Shown here: positions 35,990 through 45,341 of the stretch, in pieces
Layout of the letters: every line of letters begins with the position of its first letter
Numbering within the stretch: position 1 is the first letter of the stretch
Assembly: GCA_016278325.1 (NCBI GenBank)
Contig: JADQCB010000018.1
Coordinates: 1 to 64,000, forward strand
Direction of reading: 5' to 3'
DNA length: 64,000 nt
DNA from: Actibacterium sp.
Lineage (GTDB): Bacteria > Pseudomonadota > Alphaproteobacteria > Rhodobacterales > Rhodobacteraceae
Position numbers and translations under genes: made by a program
Notes under the pieces: model-generated
Seen by the model: only the letters and a program-made list of their open reading frames with translations
Database searches by the model: none
What the model was told of the DNA's origin: nothing

Positions 35990-36274
35990 TCACGGCGGTG
36001 GCTGGATTTCCTGCGCGATCCGCGCGGCCCATTCGCCGATGATCGGGACGAAATCGATCCTGGTCAGGAAATAGGCCGCGATCGAGACCAGGATCGTGGC
36101 GCCGACCACGGTGCCCAGGCCCATCGCCAGCCCGCGCAGGAAATTATAGGCCAGCAGCCCCATCCAGGAATCATGCGCCCTAACGAACCGGTGACGGTTG
36201 AGATCGGCGATCTCCTGGCGCAGGGCGCTGATTTCCGTGTTCAATGTCTCGCTGTCTGGCGTGTCGTCTTGCAC
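35990..36274 (-). CDS. DUF5665-type small membrane protein
   Basis: This is a 94-residue protein with a polar N-terminus, a coiled-coil-prone stretch ([20 protein letters not shown]) and one long hydrophobic region ([28 protein letters not shown]), then [16 protein letters not shown]. This pattern matches the DUF5665 family of short membrane proteins of unknown role. GTG 36274 after GGAGCC is chosen; a TTG at 36334 in the same frame would add 20 basic residues. It starts shortly after the stop of the RTX-protein gene and may share its transcript. Confidence 0.75.
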   Translation of the reverse strand: MQDDTPDSETLNTEISALRQEIADLNRHRFVRAHDSWMGLLAYNFLRGLAMGLGTVVGATILVSIAAYFLTRIDFVPIIGEWAARIAQEIQPPP

Positions 36275-36337
36275 TGGCGGGCTCCGGCTGCCGTTCTTCC
36301 GGGGAACCCTAACGCCCCGTCGGGTGTGCGCCAAGCG

Positions 36338-37372
36338 TCACGCGGCGGCAGCCTCCAGCGCGCTTTGCGCCACCAGCGAAACCTGCGACGGGCTCAGCCC
36401 CGCCGCACCGGTGACCTCGACCAGCGGCAGCCCGTCCAGCAGCAACTGTGCATTGTCGGGATTACCCGCCGCCGACTCGACCGTCAGTTCGGGATCGGGA
36501 TGGGCCGCATCGTCATAGACGACGACCAGCGCATCCGCGTCGGCGTCGTAATCCTCGATCCGCGCCGGGCCGCCATCGGCAATCCAGTCGCCGATGGTGA
36601 AGCTATCATCCCCGGCCCCGCCATTGGCGTTGTCCCCGGCCCCGAGAAACAGGGCGTCGTCATCATTGCCCCCGTTGAGATAGTCGGGCGTCGCGTCATC
36701 CGGGGTCGCCCCCTGACCGTGGCCGGGCGTGACGCCGAAGATCATGTCGGCGCCGGCATTGCCGTTCAGGGTGTCAGCGCCGTCGCCGCCGGTCAGCTGG
36801 TCGTCGCCGACGCATCCCATCAGCCCGTCATCGCCATTTCCCCCGGAAAGAAGGTCGGCCCCGGCGCCTGCAATCAATGTGTCATTCCCGCTGTCGCCCT
36901 GCATCGCGTCGTCGCCGGACTGCCCCAGCAGCGCGTCATTGCCGGCATGGCCATCCAGGATGTCATTGCCGAAATCGCCCCGAAGATGGTCGTTCCCCGA
37001 GCCGCCCTCGATCCGGTCGCCATCGCCGGCCCCGTCGAGCCGGTCACTGCCGTCCCCGCCGGTGAGGCTGTCATCGCCGGCTGCGCCGTAAACGACATCA
37101 TCGCCGCCCGCCGCATGGATGTCGTCCGCTTCGCCCGTTCCGCCGATCGTGTCGTCACCCTCGGTTCCGGTGGCCGTGTCCTCCTCGCCCTCACCGAAGA
37201 TGAAGGCCTGGATCGAGCCCGCAGCGGTGGGGTCTGCCGGTTCGGCGGTACCCTGGTCGCCGTCTGCCCCGCCCTCGGGATCGTCCGGATCGCCCGGCGC
37301 GGTGGTTTCGTCGCTCATGTCGACCGAGAGGCCAACCACCAGAAGCCCCAGCAAACCCGCCAAACCGAACAT
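36338..37372 (-). CDS. RTX calcium-binding repeat protein with N-terminal membrane segment
   Basis: The 344-residue acidic protein begins with a hydrophobic segment (MFGLAGLLGLLVVGLSVDM) that may anchor it or act as a signal. A Pro/Asp/Glu-rich linker follows to about residue 80. About a dozen hemolysin-type nonapeptides occupy residues about 80-250 (GGDGSDRLDG, GGSGNDHLRG, GHAGNDALLG, GNAGADMIFG). A non-repeat C-terminal domain ends LVAQSALEAAAA. RTX repeats fold into a calcium-bound beta-roll outside the cell. No catalytic domain was recognised. ATG 37372 follows GGAAGGGG; the frame extends upstream but without homology. Confidence 0.85.
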   Translation of the reverse strand: MFGLAGLLGLLVVGLSVDMSDETTAPGDPDDPEGGADGDQGTAEPADPTAAGSIQAFIFGEGEEDTATGTEGDDTIGGTGEADDIHAAGGDDVVYGAAGDDSLTGGDGSDRLDGAGDGDRIEGGSGNDHLRGDFGNDILDGHAGNDALLGQSGDDAMQGDSGNDTLIAGAGADLLSGGNGDDGLMGCVGDDQLTGGDGADTLNGNAGADMIFGVTPGHGQGATPDDATPDYLNGGNDDDALFLGAGDNANGGAGDDSFTIGDWIADGGPARIEDYDADADALVVVYDDAAHPDPELTVESAAGNPDNAQLLLDGLPLVEVTGAAGLSPSQVSLVAQSALEAAAA

Positions 37373-37650
37373 CGCCTTACCCCTTCCGATTCGCCCCGGA
37401 TACGGCCCGGAACAGGCCCCCACCGAGGCCATGCTATGCGCCGCGGGGTCGGCGAGCGACGGATTTCCCGGGGCAGGGTTAATCGCGGATAAACCGTTTG
37501 GCCGGGATTCAGGGGCAATCGTTTCCGAATGTGAAACGAAAGGCATATATGCCCTGAATTACCATCGTCATGGCCACGATGATTGACGATGCGCATTGCC
37601 AATGCGGCAGAATCATGGCGAAAATGCGGTCCTTCAAGGAGTTTCAAGTC

Positions 37651-37839
37651 ATGATTTCATCGGTTTTGTCGCCTTTCCTGGCCCTGATCATCGTCAGCCT
37701 GCTTGTTGCGTTCTTCCTTGCGCTGCTTGTCGGGCTTGTAATCGACATTTTGTCCAGGATCGTGCCGCGGGTCGGGTCCGGCAAGTCTGCCGATCCCATC
37801 CGGGGGGCCGAGCGGCTGTCGCCGCCACCGGCCGAGTGA
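37651..37839 (+). CDS. Possible small membrane protein
   Basis: A 62-codon frame encodes one long hydrophobic stretch (SPFLALIIVSLLVAFFLALL, continuing VGLVIDIL) followed by a basic, proline-rich tail. AAGGAG lies 9 nt before the ATG at 37651; in-frame ATGs at 37570 and 37615 would extend it. TTGACG (37583-37588) and a 15-bp palindrome centred on 37599 (CGCATTG/CAATGCG) precede it and could be promoter and operator. No family is recognised. It is divergent from the RTX gene and convergent with the hydrolase, and could also be a non-coding open frame. Confidence 0.5.
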   Translation: MISSVLSPFLALIIVSLLVAFFLALLVGLVIDILSRIVPRVGSGKSADPIRGAERLSPPPAE

Positions 37840-37847
37840 GGGCCGGA

Positions 37848-38741
37848 TCACCCAAGAAAGAAGGCGACGAAGCTTTTCGCAACAGCCTCGGGATTTTCTT
37901 CCATGACGAAATGGCCGGATCTGCACGATCCGTCCTGCAACTCCGGTGCCCATGGGCGCCAGATACCGGCGGGATCGCCGGTGCGGGCGGGAAAACCGGT
38001 TTCGGCCCAGAGGAATTTCACCGGGCAGGCGATCTGCCGGCCCGCGGAACGGTCCGCTTCGTCCAGCCGGCGGTCGGTGGTCGCCCCGGCCCGGTAATCG
38101 GCGCACATCGCCGCGACGCGCTGCGGATCCGCGGCCTGCCTGCGATATGCGGCCAGCGCCGTTTCGGTGAAAGGGGCCAGCGACTTGTCCATGGTCCAGC
38201 TTTTGAGCGTATGGTCGAAATATGCGATCGGGTCGGCCCCGATCATCCGCTCGGGCAGGGGGGCAGGCTGGGCCAGGAAGGTCCAGTGATATGCGGCGAG
38301 TGCAAGGTCCGCATTCCAGGCAGCCCAGAAATCGCCGGTCGGAACGATCTCGATGATGCCGATCCGGCTGACCCGGTGGGGATGATCCAGCGCCAGGCGA
38401 TAGGTGACCCGCGCACCGCGATCATGGCCCAGGATCATCGCCCTTTCGATCCCGAGGGCATCCATCAGCCCGATCACGTCCCGGGCCATCTCGCGCTTGG
38501 AATAGGCGCTGTGCCCGGCATCGTCCGCCGGCGCGTCGCTGTCGCCATAGCCGCGCAGATCCGGGATGATGACGTTGAAATGCCGGGCCAGTTCGGGCGC
38601 AACCTTGACCCAGCACATGTGGTTCTGCGGATAACCGTGCAACAGGATCAGCGGTCGGCCGCCGCCGCCCTGATGCACGGACAGGCGGATGCCGTTGGTT
38701 GCGATGCGCGAGCGGGTGAAACCTGGAATGTCTGACCGCAT
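37848..38741 (-). CDS. Haloacetate (fluoroacetate) dehalogenase-like alpha/beta hydrolase
   Basis: The 297-residue hydrolase keeps the fluoroacetate-dehalogenase pattern. The nucleophile is D107 with carboxylate-binding R108 and R111 (GHDRGARVTYRLALD). H152, W153 (YHWTFLAQPAPLPE) and Y216 (DYRAGA) would form the halide pocket, and H277 (SGHF) is the catalytic histidine. All are three positions earlier than in the Rhodopseudomonas palustris enzyme RPA1163. The third triad member is E131 instead of aspartate (IIEIVPT). The enzyme should hydrolyse a short 2-haloacid or a related ester/epoxide. It is transcribed alone. Confidence 0.85.
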   Translation of the reverse strand: MRSDIPGFTRSRIATNGIRLSVHQGGGGRPLILLHGYPQNHMCWVKVAPELARHFNVIIPDLRGYGDSDAPADDAGHSAYSKREMARDVIGLMDALGIERAMILGHDRGARVTYRLALDHPHRVSRIGIIEIVPTGDFWAAWNADLALAAYHWTFLAQPAPLPERMIGADPIAYFDHTLKSWTMDKSLAPFTETALAAYRRQAADPQRVAAMCADYRAGATTDRRLDEADRSAGRQIACPVKFLWAETGFPARTGDPAGIWRPWAPELQDGSCRSGHFVMEENPEAVAKSFVAFFLG

Positions 38742-38780
38742 GGAGCTTCTTTCGTGAACATGGGCGTGTCGCGGACCGGC

Positions 38781-39287
38781 TCAGGTCCAGCGTTGGGGCT
38801 GTTGCGCGTAGGCGATATAGAGCGGGTGTTTCGGGTGCCCGGCGCGTGTCAGGCCAAGATGGAACAGCGGCAACCCGGTGGCGCGCAGCATGCGTTCGAC
38901 CGCCGCGCCGCGGTCGCGATATGCGCCATGCGTCCCCCAGGCGCAGATGATCCGGTCGGCCCAGGGTGCGCTCTGACGGATCGCGTCGTCGTTTTCCGGG
39001 CCGACGGGGTCGGCGAGGGCGCGCAGCTTGCGCGGATCGGTCGCGCGCAAGGCGAAGATGTTGACCACCCGGAACGCGCCGAACCCCAGCGTCCGCGCGC
39101 GCCGCTCGCAACGCTCGACGGTGGGATCGTTCTGGCGCTCGGTCGCGGTCGAGGGGTTGAGCATCACGAACAGCGCCCGTGGCCCGGCCGGCGCCCATTC
39201 GCGCGTCAGCATATAGCGATAGCTTTCGCAGTCGGAATAGACTGCCGCCGAGGCCGCGTCGCCCTTCTGATGGTTGCGCGTGATCAT
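38781..39287 (-). CDS. DUF1643-family protein
   Basis: The 168-residue protein has the DUF1643 signature: RYMLTREW...RALFVMLNPSTATERQNDPTVERCERRA, FGAFRVVNIFALRATDPRKL and a C-terminal HPLYI. The fold and function are unknown. Its start overlaps the stop of the upstream ABC-2 permease by 4 bp (39287/39284), so it is translationally coupled to it. A separate role is likely, because the family occurs in many contexts. Confidence 0.85.
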   Translation of the reverse strand: MITRNHQKGDAASAAVYSDCESYRYMLTREWAPAGPRALFVMLNPSTATERQNDPTVERCERRARTLGFGAFRVVNIFALRATDPRKLRALADPVGPENDDAIRQSAPWADRIICAWGTHGAYRDRGAAVERMLRATGLPLFHLGLTRAGHPKHPLYIAYAQQPQRWT

Positions 39288-40099
39288 GCCTTCATCCGGT
39301 AACCGATCCGGAACCAGTACCAATCCAGCGTCAGCACGGCCAGCGTCACGACGGAACAGACGATCAGCCCCAGCCAGGGCGAGCTGTCGGACTGGCCGAT
39401 GATGCCGTAACGCACCCCGTCGATCAGGTAGAAGACAGGGTCGAGATGGGTAATCACCCGCATTGCCGCCGGCAGAGTCTCGACCGAATAGAAGGTGCCC
39501 GACAGGAAGCTGAGCGGGGTGATGATGAAATTGGTGATCGCCGCCATCTGGTCGAATTTCTGCGCCAGGATGCCGGCGAAGATCCCCAGACCGGCCAAAA
39601 GGGCCGAGCCCAGAAGCACGAATGTCAATGCCCAGACCGGGTGGGCCACGCCCATGCCGAGAAAGACCATCACCGCGACGCCGATCGCCAGCGCGACCAT
39701 CAGCCCGCGCGCCATGCCGCCGATGGTATAGCCGATCACCAGTTCCAGCGGTGAAAGCGGGGGCATCAGCGTGTCGACGATGCTGCCCATCACCTTGGCC
39801 CCGATGATCGACGAGGAACTGTTGGCAAAGGCGTTCTGGATCACCGTCATCATCAGGATGCCAGGCGCCAGGAACTGGACGAAGGGCACGCCCATCACCT
39901 CGCCCCGGGCCGGGCCGATGGCCAGTGCGAAGACCGACAGGAACAGCGCGGCCGTCACCAGCGGGGCGGCGATCGTCTGGTTCCAGATCGCCATGAACCG
40001 CTGGATCTCGCGCATCGAGAGCGTGTACACGCCCAGCCAGTTCATGCGGCCGAAGCGGCGCACGCCCATTTCGGTTGAATTCTGCATCTTCATCCCCAT
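39284..40099 (-). CDS. ABC-2 type transporter permease
   Basis: The 271-residue protein has six predicted membrane segments and the ABC-2 pattern: LGVYTLSMREIQRFMAIWNQTIAAPL, FLAPGILMMTVIQNAFANSSSSIIGAK and the C-terminal FLSGTFYSVETLPAAMRVITHLDPVFYLIDGVRYGI. No ATP-binding gene follows it; the nearest ATPase is at 41024 on the other strand beyond gcrA, next to a related permease (41950). The two permeases share the [16 protein letters not shown] and [15 protein letters not shown]-type blocks. ATG 40099 is one choice; 40093 is also possible. The substrate is unknown. Confidence 0.85.
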   Translation of the reverse strand: MGMKMQNSTEMGVRRFGRMNWLGVYTLSMREIQRFMAIWNQTIAAPLVTAALFLSVFALAIGPARGEVMGVPFVQFLAPGILMMTVIQNAFANSSSSIIGAKVMGSIVDTLMPPLSPLELVIGYTIGGMARGLMVALAIGVAVMVFLGMGVAHPVWALTFVLLGSALLAGLGIFAGILAQKFDQMAAITNFIITPLSFLSGTFYSVETLPAAMRVITHLDPVFYLIDGVRYGIIGQSDSSPWLGLIVCSVVTLAVLTLDWYWFRIGYRMKA

Positions 40100-40230
40100 G
40101 TGACTGCCCTTGTTGCCGGGGTTGTATCCCGACACACGCCCCGAATAGAATAGGTGGCAGAAAGATTTCTCCAGCGCGGAACGGGGCGTGGACGATGCCC
40201 CGCACCCACGCATACAGCCAAGGAAGAACC

Positions 40231-40851
40231 ATGTCCTGGACCGAAGAACGCGTCGAGACGCTGAAACGAATGTGGAACGAGGGGCAATCGGCCAGCCAGA
40301 TCGCCAAGGAACTGGGCGGCGTGACCCGCAACGCGGTAATCGGCAAGGTGCACAGGCTGGGCCTGTCGAACCGCACGGGCGGGGTGGCCGCTGCCGCGCC
40401 GGCCGCCGCCACCGGGGAGTCCGCCGAAGGCGAGGTGCCGGCCGACAAGGGGCCGGGAGCGGAAGATTCCGTCGCAGCCATGGCCTCCGGTCCGGCGCCG
40501 GCTGCCCCGGCAGACGACGAGCCCGGCGAAAAGCCCGCGACCACCACCGCGCGTGTCACGACATCGCCGCGCAAGCAGATCATTCCCGCCGGTCAGCCGC
40601 TTCCGCCGCAGCCTTCGGCCAACGAGATCAGCCCCGAAGCGCTGGCCTCGGTGCGCGAGACCGAGAAGAAGGCCAGGAAGCTTTCGTTGATGGAACTGAC
40701 CGAGCGGACCTGCAAATGGCCGGTTGGCGATCCCGCGACCGAGGATTTCTGGTTCTGCGGCCTCACGGTGAAACCGGGAAAACCCTATTGCGAAGCGCAT
40801 GTCGGGGTGGCGTTCCAGCCGATGAGCTCGCGCCGCGACCGCAAGCGCTGA
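40231..40851 (+). CDS. gcrA: GcrA cell-cycle regulator
   Basis: The 206-residue protein has the N-terminal GcrA DNA-binding domain (MSWTEERVETLKRMWNEGQSASQ), a long Ala/Pro-rich linker (about residues 50-130) and the C-terminal sigma-70-binding region (TCKWPVGDP, FWFCGLTVKPGKPYCEAHVGVAF). In alphaproteobacteria it works with the CcrM methyltransferase on GANTC sites to drive cell-cycle transcription through sigma-70. GGAAGAACC precedes ATG 40231. It is divergent from an ABC-2 permease; no GANTC site was noticed in the intergenic region. Confidence 0.94.
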   Translation: MSWTEERVETLKRMWNEGQSASQIAKELGGVTRNAVIGKVHRLGLSNRTGGVAAAAPAAATGESAEGEVPADKGPGAEDSVAAMASGPAPAAPADDEPGEKPATTTARVTTSPRKQIIPAGQPLPPQPSANEISPEALASVRETEKKARKLSLMELTERTCKWPVGDPATEDFWFCGLTVKPGKPYCEAHVGVAFQPMSSRRDRKR

Positions 40852-41023
40852 CCACGCGCCGCAGCTTTCCGAACGGCGCGCGCCTGCGGCGCGCAAGACA
40901 ATCTCTCGCCCCTTTCCGGTGGAAAGGGGCTCGGGCCGGGCGCTGGCGTGGCAATGGTGCTGGTCGCGCGGCGCGGCTACATTCCGGCGAAGCCGGCGCG
41001 CCTGACAGGAAGGTCACGTTCCC

Positions 41024-41953
41024 TTGTCCCCCATCGTTTCCGTCGAGAACCTTTCCAAGTCCTACGCCAGCGGCACCGTCGCGCTGGCCAATGTATCGCT
41101 CGATATCGAAGCGGGCGAGATCCTGGCCCTGCTCGGGCCGAACGGTGCCGGCAAGACGACGCTGATCTCGATCATCTGCGGGCTGGTCATGCCGACATCG
41201 GGCCGCGTGATCGTGGGCGGGCATGACACCGTCAAGGACTATCGCGCAGCGCGCAGCCTGATCGGGCTGGTGCCGCAGGAAATCAGTATCGAGGTGTTCG
41301 AGACGGTCATGAATTCCGTCCGGTTCACGCGCGGCCTGTTCGGCAAGCGGCCCGATGATGCCTATCTGGAACAGGTGCTGCAGTCCCTCTCGTTATGGGA
41401 CAAGCGCGATGCGCGGAACATGGAACTTTCCGGCGGGATGAAGCGGCGTGTCCTGATTGCCAAGGCGCTGTCGCACGGCCCGCGGATCCTGTTCCTGGAT
41501 GAGCCGACGGCGGGGGTGGACGTGAACCTGCGCCGGGACATGTGGCAGCTGGTGCGGCGTCTGCGCGACGACGGCGTGACCATCATCCTGACCACGCATT
41601 ACATCGAGGAAGCCGAGGAAATGGCCGACCGGATCGGCGTCATCGACAAGGGGCGGGTGATGCTGGTGGAGGACAAGGAGCGGTTGATGAGACAGCTGGG
41701 GCGGAAGCAATTGCGGATGGAATTGCAGGAACCGCTGGCCGCCGTGCCCGATTCGGTCACCGGACGCGGGCTGAGCCTGGCCGAAGAGGGCCGGGTGCTG
41801 ATCTATGACTATGACACCCAGGCCGAGCGCACCGGCATCACCCGGCTGATCGCCGATCTGGCGCAGGCCGGCGTTTCGGTGCGGGATCTGGATAGCCGGC
41901 AGAGCAGCCTGGAAGACGTCTTCCTGTCGCTGGTCGAGGAGCGCGGATCATGA
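41024..41953 (+). CDS. ABC transporter ATP-binding protein (ABC-2 type)
   Basis: The 309-residue ATPase has Walker A (GPNGAGKTT), the signature [11 protein letters not shown], Walker B ([13 protein letters not shown]) and the switch histidine in [17 protein letters not shown]-terminal extension follows (about residues 215-309). It pairs with the permease that overlaps its stop by 4 bp. The start is TTG at 41024, with AGGAAGG about 10 nt upstream and no nearer ATG. The exported substrate is unknown; related exporters carry drugs, lipids or polysaccharides. Confidence 0.92.
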   Translation: MSPIVSVENLSKSYASGTVALANVSLDIEAGEILALLGPNGAGKTTLISIICGLVMPTSGRVIVGGHDTVKDYRAARSLIGLVPQEISIEVFETVMNSVRFTRGLFGKRPDDAYLEQVLQSLSLWDKRDARNMELSGGMKRRVLIAKALSHGPRILFLDEPTAGVDVNLRRDMWQLVRRLRDDGVTIILTTHYIEEAEEMADRIGVIDKGRVMLVEDKERLMRQLGRKQLRMELQEPLAAVPDSVTGRGLSLAEEGRVLIYDYDTQAERTGITRLIADLAQAGVSVRDLDSRQSSLEDVFLSLVEERGS

Positions 41954-42711
41954 ACTGGATCTCGATCTGGGCGATCTACAGGTTCGAAATGTCGCGCACC
42001 TTCCGCACCATCGCGCAGTCGGTCGTCTCTCCGGTCATATCCACGGCCCTGTATTTCGTGGTCTTCGGGTCGGCCATCGGCAGTCGGATCGAGTCGGTGG
42101 AGGGGATCGGCTATGGCGCGTTCATCGTGCCGGGGCTGATCATGCTGACCGTGTTGCAACAGGCGGTGTCGAATGCCTCATTCGGCATCTACTTTCCGAA
42201 ATTCATCGGCACCATCTACGAATTGCTCACCGCGCCGATGTCCTTTCTCGAGGTGGTGGCGGGATATGTCGGCGCTGCGGCGACGAAGGCCGTGATGATT
42301 GCGCTGATCATCCTGCTGACGGCCTCATTCTTCGTCGACCTGCGTATCGCGCACCCGGTCTGGATGGTGGCATTCCTGCTGTTGACGGCGGTGTCGTTTT
42401 CCCTGCTGGGCTTCATCATCGGCATCTGGGCGCGCAATTTCGAACAGCTGCAACTGGTGCCGCTGCTGATGATCACGCCGCTGGTATTTCTTGGCGGTGC
42501 GTTCTACTCGTCGACGATGTTGCCGCCCTTCTGGGCCGCCGTGACACGGTTCAACCCGGTGCTCTACCTGATCTCCGGATTTCGCTGGTCGTTCTACGAC
42601 ATGGCCGAAGTGCCGGTGGCGATTTCGCTTTTGGCCATCGGCGTTTTCCTGGCCGCATGCCTGGGAATCGTGTGGTGGATTTTCCGGACCGGCTGGCGAA
42701 TCCGGCAATAG
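41950..42711 (+). CDS. ABC-2 type transporter permease
   Basis: The 253-residue membrane protein has six hydrophobic segments and the ABC-2 signature near its C-terminus ([36 protein letters not shown]). Its ATG overlaps the ATPase stop, so the two form one exporter. It is a paralogue of the permease at 39284-40099 across gcrA. Confidence 0.92.
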   Translation: MNWISIWAIYRFEMSRTFRTIAQSVVSPVISTALYFVVFGSAIGSRIESVEGIGYGAFIVPGLIMLTVLQQAVSNASFGIYFPKFIGTIYELLTAPMSFLEVVAGYVGAAATKAVMIALIILLTASFFVDLRIAHPVWMVAFLLLTAVSFSLLGFIIGIWARNFEQLQLVPLLMITPLVFLGGAFYSSTMLPPFWAAVTRFNPVLYLISGFRWSFYDMAEVPVAISLLAIGVFLAACLGIVWWIFRTGWRIRQ

Positions 42712-42825
42712 GCGCCGGCGCCGGGTCCGGGATGTCGCAAGGCGCCGGCGCCGCTGTGCTCTTGCAGCCCGCCCCGCCCCTGCCATATAGAGTCGCGCAA
42801 TCCAGGCAAAGGTTCGGAGAGTTCC

Positions 42826-43566
42826 ATGGCAGGCCATTCGAAATGGGCGAATATCCAGCATCGCAAGGGACGGCAGGACGCCGCCCGGTCGAAGCTGTTT
42901 TCAAAGCTCAGCAAGGAAATTACCGTCGCCGCCAAGATGGGGGATCCCGACCCCGACAAGAACCCGCGCCTGCGCCTGGCGGTGAAAGAGGCCAAGGCCG
43001 TTTCCGTGCCCAAGGACGTGATCGACCGCGCGATCAAGAAATCGCAGGGCGGCGATGCCGAGAATTACGACGAGATCCGCTATGAGGGCTACGGGCCGGG
43101 CGGGGTGGCCGTCATCGTCGAGGCGATGACCGACAACCGCAACCGCACCGCGTCGAGCGTGCGTTCGACCTTTTCCAAGAATGGCGGCAACCTGGGCGAG
43201 ACCGGGTCGGTCGCGTTCATGTTCGACCGAAAGGGGCAGGTGGTCTATCCCGCCGATGCGGGCGATGCCGAGACGGTGATGATGGCCGCGATCGAGGCGG
43301 GTGCCGAGGATGTCGAAAGCTCCGAGGATGGGCATGTGATCTGGTGCGCCGACACCGACCTGAACGATGTTTCCACCGCGTTGGAACAACAGCTGGGGGA
43401 CTCCGAGTCGACCAAGCTGGTCTGGCGGCCGCAGACCACCACCGAGCTTGACCTGGAAGGCGCGCAGAAACTGTTCAAGCTGCTCGAGGCGCTGGAGGAT
43501 GACGACGACGTGCAGAACGTCACCGCCAATTTCGAGATCTCGGACGAGGTGATGGCGCATCTCTGA
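42826..43566 (+). CDS. YebC/PmpR family transcriptional regulator
   Basis: The 246-residue protein shows all blocks of the YebC/TACO1 family: [75 protein letters not shown] and [11 protein letters not shown]. Members bind DNA as regulators or assist translation of proline-rich stretches. It is often next to ruvC, which is absent here. GGAGAG is its ribosome binding site. It converges on imuB. Confidence 0.95.
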   Translation: MAGHSKWANIQHRKGRQDAARSKLFSKLSKEITVAAKMGDPDPDKNPRLRLAVKEAKAVSVPKDVIDRAIKKSQGGDAENYDEIRYEGYGPGGVAVIVEAMTDNRNRTASSVRSTFSKNGGNLGETGSVAFMFDRKGQVVYPADAGDAETVMMAAIEAGAEDVESSEDGHVIWCADTDLNDVSTALEQQLGDSESTKLVWRPQTTTELDLEGAQKLFKLLEALEDDDDVQNVTANFEISDEVMAHL

Positions 43567-43674
43567 ACGCCGTGACGGGGCGGTTATGGCACGTTGCATC
43601 CGATCGGAATCACCCGCCCACCCGGGCGGCCACATGCCCGCCGGCGAACTGTTTCCGATTGAATGCAACACGCG

Positions 43675-45339
43675 CTAGGCGAACTGCCCCTGGCAGAACC
43701 AGCCCGATGACATCGCGCCCCCGTGGGCATAATACAGCCACAGCCGTGCACCGGTCGTGGTTTCCACCCGCCAGTAATCGCGCGTGCCGCTGCGCCACTC
43801 GGGCTCGTCCAGCCACCATTCGGGCGCGATGCGTTCCGGGCCCGTGGCCGTGGCCAGGGTGAAGTCCTGCCGCCGCCAGCGGAAGGCCCGTGGCGGCGGG
43901 CCGGGCCGGTCGGGCGCGGTGACGGGCTCGGGCCGGCACAGGACAAGCGGGCGGGGCACCGGCGGTGCGGGCCAGTCGAAGCAGGGCTGCGACCAGGCGG
44001 CGGCCAGCGTCTGGAACCCCTTTTCCGGGATATGGCTGTCGCCGGGATGATGGCGGGTGATCGCCTCCAGCCCCACGCGCGCGCCGATCCGGCCGATCAG
44101 GTCGTCCAGCGCGGTGTCGCGGGCCTGCCGGTCGCTGGCAGCGCGGGCGGCGTCCATGTGGCCGGCGAACTGGCGGGCATGGACCGGTTCGCTCACATGC
44201 GCCTCGATCCGCAGCCGGTCGATGCCGAAGCCCGCATCCACCTCTGCCATCTTCATCGCCAGAAGCGGGCGGATACGGTCCGGCTCGGCGCTGGCGCGGG
44301 CAAGGCCGATCTCGATGACGTGCATCGTGTGATCGGTGCGGAACAGTTGCAGGCGCAGCCGCCGCGCGCCCCGGCCCTTTTCGGCCAGCCGGGCACAGAG
44401 CGGCGGCAGCAGCCGGTCGATGCCGGCCATGATGTCGGTCTCCAGCCCGATCGGGTCGGGCAGGGCCAGTCGCGCCGCGAAATGCAGCGGCGCGCCGACG
44501 GGCGAGACGGGTTCGGGCTCCAGCCCCAGGGCCTGGTCCAGCCGTCGCACGACATCGCGGCCGAAGCGGCGGGCCAGCGCCGCGCGCGGGATGCCGATCA
44601 GGTCGCCGACCTGGCGCAGGCCCAGGCGTGAAAGCCCGGCCACCGCATCCTCGGACAGCCGCAATGCGACCAGCGGCAGCGGTGCGATGGCCTGCCGGGT
44701 CTGCCCCGGGGCGGCGATGGCGGGGGGGCGGCCGGGCTGCGCTGCGGCACCGTCGCCGTCGTTGCGGGGATGACGCTTTGCGGCACGCGAGCGGGTGGCG
44801 CGGGCCTCCTGCGTGATGTCGTCGCCCGAACGGGGGCTGCCGGCCGCCTGCCCGGCATGGCGCGCCAGCGCCCAGGCCGCGCCCCGCGTATCGGCCAGCC
44901 CTGCCTGCACCGTCAGACCCAGGTCGGTGCATTCCTGCACCGCCTGGTCCAGCAGCGCCGCCTCGCCGCCGAACAGATGGGCGCAGCCGGTCAGATCGAC
45001 GACCAGGCCCGCCGGCGGCTCTTCGGCGACCCAGGGAGAAAACTTGCCGGCCCAGCGGCGCAATACGCTCAGGAACAGCGCCTCGGCCTGCGGGTCGTGC
45101 TGTCGCGTCACCAGCCCGGGGCAGATTGCCTGCGCATCGCGCAGCGACTGGCCGGGGCGCAGGCCGGCCCCCCGCGCGGCCGCCGAAAGCGATGCGATCT
45201 GTTGCATCTGGCGGGTTTCGCGCACCACCGCAAAGGGGGTGTCCGGCGCAACGATCGCCCCTCGTAACAGCCTTTCGGCGCCGAGATGGGGAAACCAGAG
45301 CGAGAGGATGCGGCGGGCGGGCATGAGTCGGCGAGTCAC
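43675..45339 (-). CDS. imuB: ImuB, inactive Y-family polymerase of the mutasome
   Basis: The 554-residue protein starts RRILSLWFPHLGAERLLRGA and has the polymerase-like thumb and little-finger regions (LPLVALRLSEDAVAGLSRLG, GDLIGIPRAALARRFG). The first catalytic Asp of Y-family polymerases is replaced (FPHLGAE), as in ImuB, which acts as a clamp-binding adaptor for DnaE2. The C-terminus is the DUF6504-type domain (WRRQDF, PEWWLDEPEWRSGTRDYWRV). An alphaproteobacterial SOS box lies 3 nt before the GTG start (45339); ATG 45324 is the alternative. imuA and dnaE2, its usual partners, are not adjacent. Confidence 0.88.
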   Translation of the reverse strand: MTRRLMPARRILSLWFPHLGAERLLRGAIVAPDTPFAVVRETRQMQQIASLSAAARGAGLRPGQSLRDAQAICPGLVTRQHDPQAEALFLSVLRRWAGKFSPWVAEEPPAGLVVDLTGCAHLFGGEAALLDQAVQECTDLGLTVQAGLADTRGAAWALARHAGQAAGSPRSGDDITQEARATRSRAAKRHPRNDGDGAAAQPGRPPAIAAPGQTRQAIAPLPLVALRLSEDAVAGLSRLGLRQVGDLIGIPRAALARRFGRDVVRRLDQALGLEPEPVSPVGAPLHFAARLALPDPIGLETDIMAGIDRLLPPLCARLAEKGRGARRLRLQLFRTDHTMHVIEIGLARASAEPDRIRPLLAMKMAEVDAGFGIDRLRIEAHVSEPVHARQFAGHMDAARAASDRQARDTALDDLIGRIGARVGLEAITRHHPGDSHIPEKGFQTLAAAWSQPCFDWPAPPVPRPLVLCRPEPVTAPDRPGPPPRAFRWRRQDFTLATATGPERIAPEWWLDEPEWRSGTRDYWRVETTTGARLWLYYAHGGAMSSGWFCQGQFA

Positions 45340-45341
45340 TT

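Noticed and set aside
36338-37372. Repeat array in DNA as a possible tandem-repeat element
   Set aside because: The periodicity comes from coding of RTX nonapeptides, not from a separate DNA repeat.
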